Origin: an uncultured Novosphingobium sp.
GTDB lineage: Bacteria > Pseudomonadota > Alphaproteobacteria > Sphingomonadales > Sphingomonadaceae
Length of the DNA: 64,000 nucleotides
NCBI GenBank assembly: GCA_946886075.1
Contig: CAMPHR010000009.1
Span: 34,863-98,862 of the forward strand
Reading direction: 5' to 3'
How positions within the stretch are numbered: position 1 is the stretch's first letter; each line of letters begins with the position of its first letter. A program made the position numbers and the translations under genes. Of the stretch, positions 1-8,686 are shown piece by piece. Under the pieces are notes generated by a model, which worked only from the letters and a program-made list of their open reading frames with translations, had not been told where the DNA came from and made no database searches.

Positions 1-2790
1 CATGGCATCAAGCTGCGATCGCAGGAAGCTCAGCGGATGCGCGCGCAGCGACAGCTGGAGCGAGCGATAATCCTCCACCACCTCACGGCCTTCGGTCATG
101 GGCTGTAGGGCAACTGGTGCCTCCAGACCTTCGGCCGAGAATTTCCCCTCCCGCTCGTCGGCCGCGGCAAAGAGCGGCAGCGGCGCTTCACCGAGCCCCT
201 TCACCTTCCAGAGCCCCTGCCGCCGGTCCTGCGCGATGCAGGAGAAGGCGTCCGCCTCTGCCAGCCGCTCGATCGCGGCGCGCGGCACGCGCGCGCGGCG
301 CCATACCTCTTCAACGCTCGCGAACGGTGCTGGTCCACGGGCAGCGACGATCGCCGCGCCATGAAGATTGGCAAGGCCGCGCACCTGCCGAAACCCCAGC
401 CGCACCGCCCTATAGCGGCCGCGTGCTGGCTCTAGCGTACAGTCCCAGTGGCTGTGATTAATCGACACGGGCCGCACCTCCACGCCATGTTGACGAGCGT
501 CGCGCACAATCTGCGCCGGGGCATAGAAGCCCATCGGCTGGGCGTTCAGAAGGGCAGCGCAGAACACGTCGGGATGATGATGCTTCATCCAGGAAGAGGC
601 ATAGGCGATCTTGGCGAAGCTCGCGGCATGGCTCTCGGGAAAGCCATAGCTGCCAAAGCCCTCGATCTGCTTGAAGGTGCGCTCGGCAAAATCCTTGGGG
701 TAGCCACGCGACACCATGCCGTTCACCAGCTTGTCGTAAAAGTGGCTGACCCCGCCGGTGAGCTTGAACGTCGCCATGGCGCGGCGCAGCTGGTCGGCCT
801 CGCCGGGCGTGAACCCGGCGCCCACGATCGCGACCTTCATCGCCTGCTCCTGGAACAGCGGCACGCCCAGCGTCTTCTTGAGCACAGCCTTCAGCTCTTG
901 CCTAGGATATTCCGGCTGCTCCTTGCCCTCGCGGCGGCGCAGATAAGGATGAACCATGTCGCCCTGGATGGGGCCTGGACGGACGATCGCCACTTCGATG
1001 ACGAGGTCGTAAAACTCCTTCGGCTTGATGCGGGGCAGCATCGACATCTGCGCGCGGCTTTCGATCTGGAAGACGCCCAGCGTATCGGCGCGCTGGATCA
1101 TCGCATAGACGGCGGGATCATCGTCCTGGAGATCGGCCATGCCGATGCTGATGCCCTTATGCTCTTCGAGCAGATTAAAGGCGCGGTTCATGCAGCCGAG
1201 CATGCCAAGGCCCAGCACATCGACCTTCATGAACTTCAAGGCGTCAATATCATCCTTGTCCCATTCGATGATCTGCCGGTCTTCCATCCGAGCGGGCTCG
1301 ATCGGCACCAGATCGTCAAGCCGGTCTTGGGCCAGTACAAAGCCCCCGGGATGCTGCGACAAATGCCGCGGCGTCCCGATTAGTTGACGCGACAGCTCCA
1401 GCGTGAGCTTCAGCCGGTGATCGTCGGCGTTCAAATTGAGGCTCTCAATCTGTTCTTGGGCAATGCCGTCCATCGACCAGCCCCAGACAAGGCCGGTCAG
1501 CATCTTGGTGAGGTCGCGCGGCAGTCCTAGCGCCTTGCCGACCTCGGCCACGGCGCCGCGCGTGCGGTAGCGGGTGACCACGGCCGTCAGCGCCGAGCGG
1601 GTCCGGCCATAGGTCTCATAGATCCACTGGATGATCTCCTCGCGCCGCTCATGCTCGAAATCGACGTCGATGTCGGGCGGCTCCTTGCGCTCGCCCGAGA
1701 CGAAGCGCTCAAACAGCAGCTCATGCTTGATCGGATCGATCGAGGTGATGCCAAGCATGAAGCAGACGCAGCTATTCGCCGCCGAGCCGCGCCCCTGGCA
1801 GAGAATGCCGCGCCGTCGGCTTTCGGCGACGATCGCATGGACGGTCAGGAAATAAGGTGCATAGCCCAGTTGATCGATCAGCCGCAGCTCATGCTGGATC
1901 TGCTCACGGTAGGCTTCGGGCACGCCTTGCGGAAACATCCTGGCGGCAGCTTCGCCCGTCAGCGCCGCGAGCGCCTCCTGCGCAGTGCGACCTTCCATCA
2001 CCTGCTCATAGGGATATTGATATTGAATCTCGCCAAGATCGAACCGGCACTGGTCGGCGATGTCCGCGCTCGCCTGAATCGCGTCGGGAAAGGCGGCGAA
2101 ACGCCGCTCCATCTCCTCAGGAGATTTGAGGTTGCGATCCATATGGCGTTCGCGCCTGAACCCGAGCCCATCGATGGTGGTGCCCTCGCGGATCGCGGTC
2201 ATGACATCCTGCAGCGGCCGGGCTTCAGGCGTGTGATAAAGAATATCGCCGGTGGCGACGCTGCGTACGCCTGCCTGCCCCGCCATGGCGTCGAGCGCGT
2301 GCAGACGGGCAAGGTCATCCGGGCGACGCCGGAAAGACAGCGCCACATAGCCGTGGCGTCCAAAGACATTGCGAAGATCAGTCAGGTTGGCGAGCGTCTC
2401 GCTGTCAGGCAGGTCCGGCATCAGGATGGCGATCATGCCCTCGGCATGGTTCGCCACATCCGCCCAGTCGAGCAGGCAGCAGCCCTTGCCGCCGCGCGCC
2501 TTGCCAATGGACAAAAGCCTCGTTAGGCGGGACCAGCCGGGCCGGTCGGTCGGATAGAGCAGCAAGGCGCGGCCGTCGGTGAGATCCACGCGCGTGCCCG
2601 CGATCATCCGGACCTGGGTCGCCTTCTGCGCTTCCCACCCCCGCACCACGCCAGCAACGCTGCCCCAGTCGGCAAGGCCAAGCGCCTTGTGGCCAAGCAA
2701 GGCAGCGGCAGAGAAGAGCTGCTCGGGCGAAGAGGCGCCGCGCAGGAAGGAAAAGTGGCTGGTTACCTGCAGCTCGACATAGCAGGCCAT
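1..2790 (-). CDS. dnaE2: Error-prone DNA polymerase DnaE2 (ImuC), C-terminus outside the window
   Basis: This is the catalytic subunit of the SOS mutasome, a PolIII-alpha-like polymerase that performs translesion synthesis together with ImuA and ImuB. Translating the minus strand from the ATG at 2790 gives an unbroken frame of about 930 residues to the window edge, so the last roughly 100-150 residues are missing. It starts [20 protein letters not shown], a typical PHP-domain opening. The polymerase core shows the PPDIDVDF motif and a [10 protein letters not shown] segment, which carry the metal-binding acidic residues of C-family polymerases. The PHP domain fills roughly the first 200 residues. 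The start overlaps the imuB stop by one base (TGATG), so the genes are translationally coupled. The order imuA-imuB-dnaE2 is the standard alphaproteobacterial cassette, and expression should come from the LexA-controlled promoter upstream of imuA. Confidence 0.95.
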   Translation of the reverse strand, partial: MACYVELQVTSHFSFLRGASSPEQLFSAAALLGHKALGLADWGSVAGVVRGWEAQKATQVRMIAGTRVDLTDGRALLLYPTDRPGWSRLTRLLSIGKARGGKGCCLLDWADVANHAEGMIAILMPDLPDSETLANLTDLRNVFGRHGYVALSFRRRPDDLARLHALDAMAGQAGVRSVATGDILYHTPEARPLQDVMTAIREGTTIDGLGFRRERHMDRNLKSPEEMERRFAAFPDAIQASADIADQCRFDLGEIQYQYPYEQVMEGRTAQEALAALTGEAAARMFPQGVPEAYREQIQHELRLIDQLGYAPYFLTVHAIVAESRRRGILCQGRGSAANSCVCFMLGITSIDPIKHELLFERFVSGERKEPPDIDVDFEHERREEIIQWIYETYGRTRSALTAVVTRYRTRGAVAEVGKALGLPRDLTKMLTGLVWGWSMDGIAQEQIESLNLNADDHRLKLTLELSRQLIGTPRHLSQHPGGFVLAQDRLDDLVPIEPARMEDRQIIEWDKDDIDALKFMKVDVLGLGMLGCMNRAFNLLEEHKGISIGMADLQDDDPAVYAMIQRADTLGVFQIESRAQMSMLPRIKPKEFYDLVIEVAIVRPGPIQGDMVHPYLRRREGKEQPEYPRQELKAVLKKTLGVPLFQEQAMKVAIVGAGFTPGEADQLRRAMATFKLTGGVSHFYDKLVNGMVSRGYPKDFAERTFKQIEGFGSYGFPESHAASFAKIAYASSWMKHHHPDVFCAALLNAQPMGFYAPAQIVRDARQHGVEVRPVSINHSHWDCTLEPARGRYRAVRLGFRQVRGLANLHGAAIVAARGPAPFASVEEVWRRARVPRAAIERLAEADAFSCIAQDRRQGLWKVKGLGEAPLPLFAAADEREGKFSAEGLEAPVALQPMTEGREVVEDYRSLQLSLRAHPLSFLRSQLDAM

Positions 2791-4610
2791 CAGCCGAACA
2801 TCCCATGCATGTACCAGCTCAAATCGCCGGTCTGCTCATCCACGCCATCGCCGCGGCGGAACAGCCAGAAGCGCTCGCCACCTTGCGTCTCCACCCGGAA
2901 ATAGTCCCGCACGGCCCAGAGCTCCTTGGGCGTGCGCCACCATTCGCCATGGATTCGCTCAGGACCGTCGCCCGCCACCACCCGATAGACGGTGCCGCGC
3001 CAGGTGAAGCGGCGCGGCGGATGGTCGGGGAGCAGCGCCACCACATGCGAGAGCAACTCTGGCCGCTTCAGCAGGCGCACCGGCCGCTTCCATGCCGGCC
3101 AACCCAAGGGCTTTGCCAGTGCCTCGACGCGCCGGACCGCGCGCTCGGGCACATCGCTTTCCTGCGAAGACAGGCGGAACGGCGCGTCGGGCTCAATCCT
3201 TCCGGCGAGCTGATCAATCAGTGGTGCAATGTCCGGCGCCCCGTCGCTGGTGCCAAGACCGGCCTCCAGCGTCTGCGCTTTAAGTGTCTCCACGCGCGGC
3301 GCGGTCAGGCTCATCGCTTCTATGCCAAGCCCTGGATCAATCCGCTCGACCCGCATGCCAAGCATGCGCTTTAAATGCTTGGGCTCTCGCGTCGCGCGCG
3401 ATGTACCGATCGCCACATGCTGCTCGCTGCCATCGACGATTTGGCAAGTGAGGTGGGCGGTTCGCAACCCGAGCCCTCTCTCCTGAAGCTGGAGGACCAG
3501 ATCATCGACCAGGTCGCCGATGACCTGGGTGATGGCTTCCGCCGTGCCGATCGGCTCAATCAGCTGCCGCTCCACCCGCGGCGCTTCGAACGGCACGACC
3601 GGGACGATCGGCTCAGCCACTAACCCGCGTGCCTGATCGAGGCGGCGGACGGCGGCAAGGCCAAGACGCTTGGCCAGAGGCGCGCGCGGCATCGGGTAGA
3701 GATCCGCGATCCGCTCCAGCCCAAAACGGGCGGCAGACGCCAACGCCTCTTGCTCAAGCCGCAGCCCCGCGAGCGGCAGGTCAGCAATGGCCTCGGCTTC
3801 AGCGCGGGGCGGCAGCAGGGTAATGGCTTGGCTCCCATAGCGTGCCAGTGCATGGGCAGCGCCCGGCGTGCCCGCGACAGCGATGCGGGCGCTAAAGCCC
3901 AGCCGCTCAAGGAAGCGCAGCAGATGTTTGCAAAAACGCGCCTCGCCGCCGAACAAGTGGGTGGTGCCGGTAAGGTCCAGCCACAGGCCATCGCCCCCAG
4001 ATGGGCAGGCGGTCGGCGTCCAGTGGCTGACCGCATGGAGCGCGAGCCGATCCAGCCAGGCGCGATCGGCGTCGGGATCGGCCTCCCGCACCTGGAGGTC
4101 GGTCACCAGCGCCCGGGCGTGAGCGGCCGCCATGCCGGGACGCAGGCCTAATCCAAGCGCCACTGGACAGGCGGCGGTGACCACATCGCGCTGTCCCGTC
4201 CGAGTTACCAGGATGGTCGGCTTGCCCCACAAGCTCGTCCAGCTGAGTACGGGCGCCAAGCGGACGCTGGCGCCGCTTTCATCGGCCGGCATGGCCCTGA
4301 ACGGATGTTCCGCCGCCTCGCTGCGGCGCCCCATCTCGCGCATCGTCGGGCGCTGATGGGCTGGCAGTGCATCGATCTCGCTCTGGCTCGGCCGCGGTGC
4401 CTCATCGCGTGCCCAGCGCGCACCCGGTCGCCAGCCGCCGCCACGTGGGACAGAACAGGCTCCGGGATTATCGTCGATCGGGCTGGCAAGGCGGGGAGCG
4501 AGCGACGCCGCAGCCGACTCAGGCCGCCTGGCTGGCCGCTCCAGCCGCCGCAGGCGCTCTATGGCGAGCTGGGGCAGGTAGAGCGAGGCGACCCTGGTCA
4601 TCGCACGCAT
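2790..4610 (-). CDS. imuB: Y-family polymerase-like protein ImuB
   Basis: This is the ImuB (DinP-like) subunit of the SOS mutasome. ImuB proteins resemble Y-family polymerases, lack the catalytic acidic residues, and recruit DnaE2 to the beta clamp. From the ATG at 4610 the protein is 606 residues and opens with a strand of the form [18 protein letters not shown] proline- and arginine-rich insert of about 80 residues then separates this strand from [10 protein letters not shown] and the palm/fingers segment [17 protein letters not shown]. The later motif [18 protein letters not shown] is typical of ImuB, and the C-terminus carries the usual tryptophan-rich tail. An in-frame codon further upstream (4712) would add an unconserved leader. 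I prefer 4610 or 4601, which still overlaps the imuA end (4519) by about 85-90 bases. The dnaE2 ATG overlaps the stop. Confidence 0.93.
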   Translation of the reverse strand: MRAMTRVASLYLPQLAIERLRRLERPARRPESAAASLAPRLASPIDDNPGACSVPRGGGWRPGARWARDEAPRPSQSEIDALPAHQRPTMREMGRRSEAAEHPFRAMPADESGASVRLAPVLSWTSLWGKPTILVTRTGQRDVVTAACPVALGLGLRPGMAAAHARALVTDLQVREADPDADRAWLDRLALHAVSHWTPTACPSGGDGLWLDLTGTTHLFGGEARFCKHLLRFLERLGFSARIAVAGTPGAAHALARYGSQAITLLPPRAEAEAIADLPLAGLRLEQEALASAARFGLERIADLYPMPRAPLAKRLGLAAVRRLDQARGLVAEPIVPVVPFEAPRVERQLIEPIGTAEAITQVIGDLVDDLVLQLQERGLGLRTAHLTCQIVDGSEQHVAIGTSRATREPKHLKRMLGMRVERIDPGLGIEAMSLTAPRVETLKAQTLEAGLGTSDGAPDIAPLIDQLAGRIEPDAPFRLSSQESDVPERAVRRVEALAKPLGWPAWKRPVRLLKRPELLSHVVALLPDHPPRRFTWRGTVYRVVAGDGPERIHGEWWRTPKELWAVRDYFRVETQGGERFWLFRRGDGVDEQTGDLSWYMHGMFG

Positions 4611-5295
4611 CCAGTTCAAGGGAGAAGGGATTGCCATTGCGCTGGCGGACAAGCTCGACCGACCAGCGTGCGCGTCCGACCCCCGGATGGGGGAGAGGCG
4701 CCGATGGCACACAGCCGATCCGCCAGCGCGTCATAGCCGAGGACAGCCCGCTCAATGGGCAGCGGTCACGGGTACGATGACGACGGTAAAGCAGCATCGG
4801 CGTCTTGCCGTCGGAAGCGGCGAGCTGCAGCCGCCGCGTTGCCGTCTGGTCGGCGGATTTTACCTCGGCGACAACGCAAGCAAGCGAGCCATCACGCAGG
4901 GCATCCTCAGCCATGGCGAGCACCGCGCTGTCGCTCATGCCCTGCGCATAAAGCACCTTGTCCGGGGCAAGTCCCACCTGTTCAAGGCCTGGTGCATAGA
5001 GATCTAACCGGGTGAGGGCCCAGAAGGCGGTGAAATCAGGCTTGCTGGCGAAACGCGCGGCTATGCCAGCGATGAACAGCGTCGCTGCCGCATCATCAGT
5101 GAGCGTCGGGCAAGCCGCGGCGACCTCGTGCAATGCCGCGCCATCCAGCCCGCCATCGGCAAGGCGATCATCAAGCGCGGCGATGCCAAAAGGCAAGGCT
5201 GGGCCACGCTCGCCACGCGCCTGCGCCAGCTCAGCCAATAAGGCGGCGAGCGGCGGGGTGCGGGACTGATCAGATCGGGAAGCAATGCAGGCCAT
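4519..5295 (-). CDS. imuA: SOS mutasome accessory protein ImuA
   Basis: ImuA is the RecA-like, SulA-related small subunit that pairs with ImuB and DnaE2 in damage-induced mutagenesis. The 258-residue product contains PALPFGIAALDDRLADGGL followed by LHEVAAA, the usual ImuA N-terminal region, and later ATRRLQLAAS with a run of basic residues before the C-terminus. An in-frame TTG at 5313 would add six residues. I chose the ATG at 5295 because the LexA box ends only 21 bases upstream of it, and the longer form would start almost inside the operator. There is no clear Shine-Dalgarno sequence, so a leaderless or short-leader transcript is possible. The 3' end overlaps imuB. Confidence 0.88.
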   Translation of the reverse strand: MACIASRSDQSRTPPLAALLAELAQARGERGPALPFGIAALDDRLADGGLDGAALHEVAAACPTLTDDAAATLFIAGIAARFASKPDFTAFWALTRLDLYAPGLEQVGLAPDKVLYAQGMSDSAVLAMAEDALRDGSLACVVAEVKSADQTATRRLQLAASDGKTPMLLYRRHRTRDRCPLSGLSSAMTRWRIGCVPSAPLPHPGVGRARWSVELVRQRNGNPFSLELDACDDQGRLALPAPARHRAPAAAGAASQAA

Positions 5296-5315
5296 GGGAA
5301 CATATCGACTCAAAT

Positions 5316-5330
5316 GTTCCCTTTATGTTC
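5316..5330 (-). promoter_or_regulatory. LexA box (SOS operator) of imuA-imuB-dnaE2
   Basis: The plus strand reads GTTC, seven bases, GTTC, that is GAAC-N7-GAAC on the coding strand. This is the direct-repeat LexA site known from alphaproteobacteria. It lies 21 bases upstream of the imuA ATG, where a repressor would block the promoter. The match to both half-sites is exact. Confidence 0.85.
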
Positions 5331-5396
5331 CAGTGTGCCGCCAGATTCGTCAAGCGCGATGAATCTCCTGTGTCCGCTATGTTGGGCTTTGCCTGT

Positions 5397-5822
5397 TCAG
5401 ATCCCCAGAAGCTTTATCGTTGCAGCATCTCGCTCGCCACCGAACCAGCGATCAATCGCACTGGCGAACAGCGGATCGGGTTTCGCCGCTTCGAACAAGG
5501 TGAGGGATGAGCGCAGCTTTATCGCATCGATGCTGCCGAACACGGCAACGGCGTCGCTGGTCGCAAGCTGCTGCAGTGCTTCCACGCTCGCGCGATAGCG
5601 GGGCCCAAGCAGTTCGTGCTCCAGATAGGCGCGCGCCTCCTCCATCGAAGCGATGCCATAATAGTGCGCGGTAGGGCTTTGCCCCAAATCACGCAGCTGC
5701 GGGAAGATGAACCACATCCAGTGCGTGCGCTTCGCTCCGGCGCGGATCTCGGCCAGAGCCACTGCGTAGCTGTTCGCCTGGGCCTCGATAAAGCGGGCCA
5801 GAGTGGCGTCGCTTGTTATCAC
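5397..5822 (-). CDS. DUF1810 family protein
   Basis: This 141-residue protein belongs to DUF1810. The family signature is visible in THWMWFIFPQLRDLGQSPTA, followed by YYGIASMEEARAYLEHELLGPRY, where the helices predicted for the family lie. The molecular function is not established. The ATG at 5822 overlaps the end of the SRAP gene (stop at 5819) in a four-base ATGA-type junction, so the two are one transcript. That transcript is probably LexA-regulated, which suggests a DNA-damage role by association only. Full length, no irregularities. Confidence 0.85.
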   Translation of the reverse strand: MITSDATLARFIEAQANSYAVALAEIRAGAKRTHWMWFIFPQLRDLGQSPTAHYYGIASMEEARAYLEHELLGPRYRASVEALQQLATSDAVAVFGSIDAIKLRSSLTLFEAAKPDPLFASAIDRWFGGERDAATIKLLGI

Positions 5823-6436
5823 AGCAGCGCTCCTTGTACTGGCGGGGTGCCATAGACCTGGGTGACGGGCAGACTGCCTTGCGGCAGCGAGCGCAGAACG
5901 TCAGCGGCGGCTACGTCCGGATCAAGCCAGTCAGCCCATTGATCGCGGGTCAAGGGGATGATCTGCCGGTGATGATAGGGCGCGACATCAGGACCTGCAT
6001 CCATGGTGAGCATCGTGAAGGCTTCCCCCTGCGGGCTCTCGCGCCAGATGCCTGCGATGCAGAACCAGCGGTGATCGGTCATGGTGAAGAGCCATTTGTC
6101 GAGCCGCTTCTGCTTAGGCTCGACGGGATCGGTAAACTCGTAAAAGCCGTCGGCAAGGATCAGGCAACGGTTCGCGGTGAACGCCCGCCCTTCAGAGCGG
6201 AAATTATAAACGGGCTTGCCCTTGGGACTTGGCCAGCTCCATCGCCGGTTGACCAGCTCGCCTGATCCGCGCTCACCCTCGATCGAGCGGACGATCGGCG
6301 CAACATCGGTGATCTTGATATCCTCCCGCGCGGGCACGTTGGGCTTGCCCTCGGGCATCTTGATCTTGATTTTGAGGTCCTCGAAATCCTCGGCGATCGA
6401 GGCGATGTCGACCTCCAGCCTATAGTCGTTGCACAT
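5819..6436 (-). CDS. yedK: SRAP domain protein (HMCES/YedK family), catalytically intact
   Basis: SRAP proteins form a covalent thiazolidine crosslink to abasic sites in single-stranded DNA through Cys2 and so protect replication forks. The 205-residue product starts MCND, so the initiator Met is followed directly by the reactive Cys. The residues matching E. coli YedK Asn75, Glu105 and His160 are present in YNFRSEGR, GFYEF and YHHRQ. A strong Shine-Dalgarno run (AAGGAGGAG) precedes the ATG at 6436. The LexA box at 6473-6487 is 37 bases upstream. The gene is the first of an operon with the DUF1810 gene and is divergent from a degenerate SRAP paralogue at 6493. Confidence 0.93.
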   Translation of the reverse strand: MCNDYRLEVDIASIAEDFEDLKIKIKMPEGKPNVPAREDIKITDVAPIVRSIEGERGSGELVNRRWSWPSPKGKPVYNFRSEGRAFTANRCLILADGFYEFTDPVEPKQKRLDKWLFTMTDHRWFCIAGIWRESPQGEAFTMLTMDAGPDVAPYHHRQIIPLTRDQWADWLDPDVAAADVLRSLPQGSLPVTQVYGTPPVQGALL

Positions 6437-6472
6437 CGCTCCTCCTTCTCCCCGCGCTTGCTCCCGCTATTC

Positions 6473-6487
6473 GTTCACTGTATGTTC
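6473..6487. promoter_or_regulatory. LexA box between divergent SRAP genes
   Basis: The plus strand reads GTTC-ACTGTAT-GTTC, an exact alphaproteobacterial LexA direct repeat. It sits in the 56-base gap between the intact SRAP gene (minus strand) and the degenerate SRAP-like gene (plus strand), only five bases before the ATG of the latter. One bound LexA dimer could therefore repress both directions. Confidence 0.85.
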
Positions 6488-6492
6488 TAGAC

Positions 6493-7011
6493 ATGGATTC
6501 GAAAGCAACGCCCTTTGACTCCGATGCGCTCGGGAGCCGGCGCGCCATCATCCGGCGCAATCCCGATACCGTCTCAGAGATTGAGATGATCGAAGCGGCC
6601 TGGGGTTCCAACCCCCGCTTCAGTGACGGCGTGCGCTATGAGTTCATCCGATCGGAAGGACGCACCTTCCCCACCAATCGCTGTCTGGTACCAGCCTCGG
6701 AGTTTCACATCCGCAACGGCGAGAAGAAATTTCGCGTGCGGCTGGAGGATGGCAACTTCTTCTATCTCGCTGCCATTTGGGAGCCGCCCCTGGGCGACTG
6801 GCCGGTCAGCTACCGCATCATCACGGTGGACGCGAACCCGGAGGTGATGCGCTATCAGGAGCGCCATGGTGCGATCATCCAGCGCCGGCAGGTGATGCAG
6901 TGGCTCGATTCCAGCGTGCCTGAAACAGATCTGCTGGTCACGCCGTCCCCGCATCTGTTCTCGATTAAGAAAATCCAGACGAGGCCTGCTCAGGGCCATT
7001 TGGCGCTTTGA
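6493..7011 (+). CDS. Degenerate SRAP-fold protein lacking all four catalytic residues
   Basis: This 172-residue protein aligns with SRAP proteins through YEFIRSEGRTFPTNRCLVPAS, the central FYLAAIWEPP strand and the ITVDANPEVMRYQERHGAII segment. The usual MC start is absent: the protein begins MDSKATPF. Aligned by eye with its neighbour, the catalytic Asn is Phe (FIRSEG), Glu is Ile (EFHIR for GFYEF) and His is Gln (YQERH for YHHRQ). The RSEG substrate-binding stretch is kept. The frame is intact and codon use is normal, so this is not obvious decay. No Shine-Dalgarno sequence precedes the ATG at 6493; the LexA box ends five bases before it, so a leaderless transcript is possible. A DNA-binding or regulatory pseudoenzyme is an inference. 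Confidence 0.8.
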   Translation: MDSKATPFDSDALGSRRAIIRRNPDTVSEIEMIEAAWGSNPRFSDGVRYEFIRSEGRTFPTNRCLVPASEFHIRNGEKKFRVRLEDGNFFYLAAIWEPPLGDWPVSYRIITVDANPEVMRYQERHGAIIQRRQVMQWLDSSVPETDLLVTPSPHLFSIKKIQTRPAQGHLAL

Positions 7012-7182
7012 CTAAAACTGACAGCCGTCCTTATCGAGCGCCACCTGCCGTTGATATGCCGAATTTAGTCTAGGACTGCCTTTTCGGACCATCCGCATGC
7101 CAAAGCCGATCATTCAAAGCGTCTCATCATCACGTGAAAGCCGCTTCCCTCATGTGAGGATTAAGAAGCAATGTTATTCAGC
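7012..7182. other. Non-coding gap, part of a sparse region to 7420
   Basis: I see no convincing gene or terminator here. The following 240 bases up to the repressor gene hold only one weak short reading frame, listed separately. Confidence 0.4.
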
Positions 7183-7374
7183 TCAACGTCCGACGGTACA
7201 AGAAGGCACGACCGGCTTCACAACCCTCACCTGATAGGTCTTCATCTCGCCGAAAAATTGCAAGCATCCCATTTCGACACAACCACGGCGCGGTAACATG
7301 TAGGAGGCTTTTTGCTGTCCTGAGATCCAGCTAAATAGGCAGGCAACCAAAGCAAATGCGAGGCTAACTCGCAT
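7183..7374 (-). CDS. Possible small secreted cysteine-containing peptide
   Basis: From an ATG at 7374 this frame encodes 63 residues with a hydrophobic signal-like start (MRVSLAFALVACLFSWISG) and a short mature part with four further cysteines or near-cysteines (RRGCVEMGC, PSCTVGR). I do not recognise a family. No Shine-Dalgarno sequence is evident, and the frame continues upstream without a good start, so the call is weak. It is divergent from the repressor gene at 7421. Confidence 0.28.
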   Translation of the reverse strand: MRVSLAFALVACLFSWISGQQKASYMLPRRGCVEMGCLQFFGEMKTYQVRVVKPVVPSCTVGR

Positions 7375-7420
7375 AAAAATATGTGCCGCATTCTGCTGGC
7401 CGAAAGGGACGCGCGATCTA

Positions 7421-8148
7421 ATGTCTTCCGATGATGACTCGAACCAGCGAAGAGCGCGAAATCTCATCGGGTGCCTTGTGTCATCGACAGGTCTTTCGGC
7501 TACCGAGATCGCCCGCCGGGCCGGGTTGGCGCCTTCCACCCTTACACGCATCTACCCCAAAGCCTCGGTCGGCTATTCGCTTTCGCCACGCAGCATTGCC
7601 AAGATCAGGGAAGCCTTTCGCCGAGAGGTCGCTACTTGCGAAGTGAAAACAACCCAGCCCGGAAATGCTTCGGAGCCTGTCACAGCGGGAGATCTACCTG
7701 CCTCGGCCGTTCTTAATCGCCACCAAATTCCAGTTTATGCAGCCACACCGCTCATTTCGCAGAATTCTGAGGTTCCGCGCATCCCTGAACTAGAGGCATG
7801 GGAGTGCGACCCCAGCCATCCAGCTACATACATGGCGGCGCCCTACCTCAGTCGAGAAGCGCAGCGCTACTTCGCCCTATACATCCCGAGCGAGTGCATG
7901 GAGCCGCGGTTCCGCGCTGGCGAAAAGGTGATTTTGGATACAGTCAAGCCAGCGTCCATTGGCATGGATGTTTTGGTCCGACTTCGCGAAGAAACGCCAT
8001 CCCCGATTGGACAATCGGTCGCCTACAGATGCGCGATCGCAATCTCGTCAGTCTGCTTCAGTACGGGAGCAACGTTTGCGTCTCGATACACCGCAGCAAT
8101 ATCAATCAAATTTTTCCCGTTATCGGTATGATCGACGATGCCCTATAG
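7421..8148 (+). pseudogene. XRE/S24 repressor-like gene with a frameshift
   Basis: The N-terminus has a helix-turn-helix (TEIARRAGLAPSTLTRIYPK, about residues 27-47). A linker and an S24 (LexA/CI peptidase-like) domain follow, with ALYIPSECMEPRFRAGEKVI. In the intact frame the protein ends at 8131 with an unconserved tail after LVRLREETPS. Moving to the next frame at the C-run 8001-8004 restores a typical S24 ending (QMRDRNLVSLLQYG, then IFPVIGMIDDAL) that stops at 8148. A one-base indel is the simplest explanation. The residue at the catalytic Ser position appears to be Cys (ECMEP instead of the usual DSMEP), so self-cleavage may have been lost earlier. It may be a phage-type repressor remnant. 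Confidence 0.6.
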
Positions 8149-8175
8149 GGGTTCTTATCCCTCACCGGGCAAAAA

Positions 8176-8487
8176 CTATGTAGATGGTTCATCCACAAAA
8201 TAGGGTCGAAACTCATGCGACCCTCCTTCAGCAAGGCATCCACGAGAGGAGATTTCATCGATAACTGCTTGCTTGAGCTGCAGCGAGGATCTTATCAGAA
8301 GTTGAAGCTCCCGTATCGATCCGTCCTGCGTTCCTTGAATATAGGGACCCTCGGCTTTCGGCCTACCAAGTTCGCCCGGCGAAGGCACAAAGAAGGACAC
8401 CGTTCCATTCGGCCCTGGGATGATTGTCACGCAATAGCTTTCCAATCGTGCAATTAACGTTCGCGCGAGTTCTACGTAAAAATTCAT
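8176..8487 (-). CDS. Hypothetical protein
   Basis: This 103-residue frame starts MNFYVELARTLIARLESYCV. It contains a Gly/Pro-rich centre (GPNGTVSFFVPSPGELGRPK) and an acidic C-terminus. I do not recognise a family, there is no membrane segment, and the Shine-Dalgarno sequence is poor. The amino-acid composition is plausible for a real protein, more so than the overlapping plus-strand frame. The gene is convergent with the broken repressor. Confidence 0.4.
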   Translation of the reverse strand: MNFYVELARTLIARLESYCVTIIPGPNGTVSFFVPSPGELGRPKAEGPYIQGTQDGSIRELQLLIRSSLQLKQAVIDEISSRGCLAEGGSHEFRPYFVDEPST

Positions 8488-8686
8488 GCCGGTTCATAGC
8501 CTTCGAGTGTGTGACGATTCGCTGCCTGATCAGATCGATTGACGCCTATTCAGGGATTGCTCTGCGCGTTCGGCGGATCGCCAAGGGAATGGAGAGGTGT
8601 TTCGCAAAAGCTGCGCTGCTCAGTTCTGGACTGGTCCAACCAGACCAGCCGGAAAGCAGAAACTGAAAGGGAAGGCGCGATCCCCA

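Noticed and set aside
448..2526. Long plus-strand reading frames opposite the start of the window
   Set aside because: They are antisense shadows of dnaE2; the minus-strand translation has clear polymerase motifs throughout.
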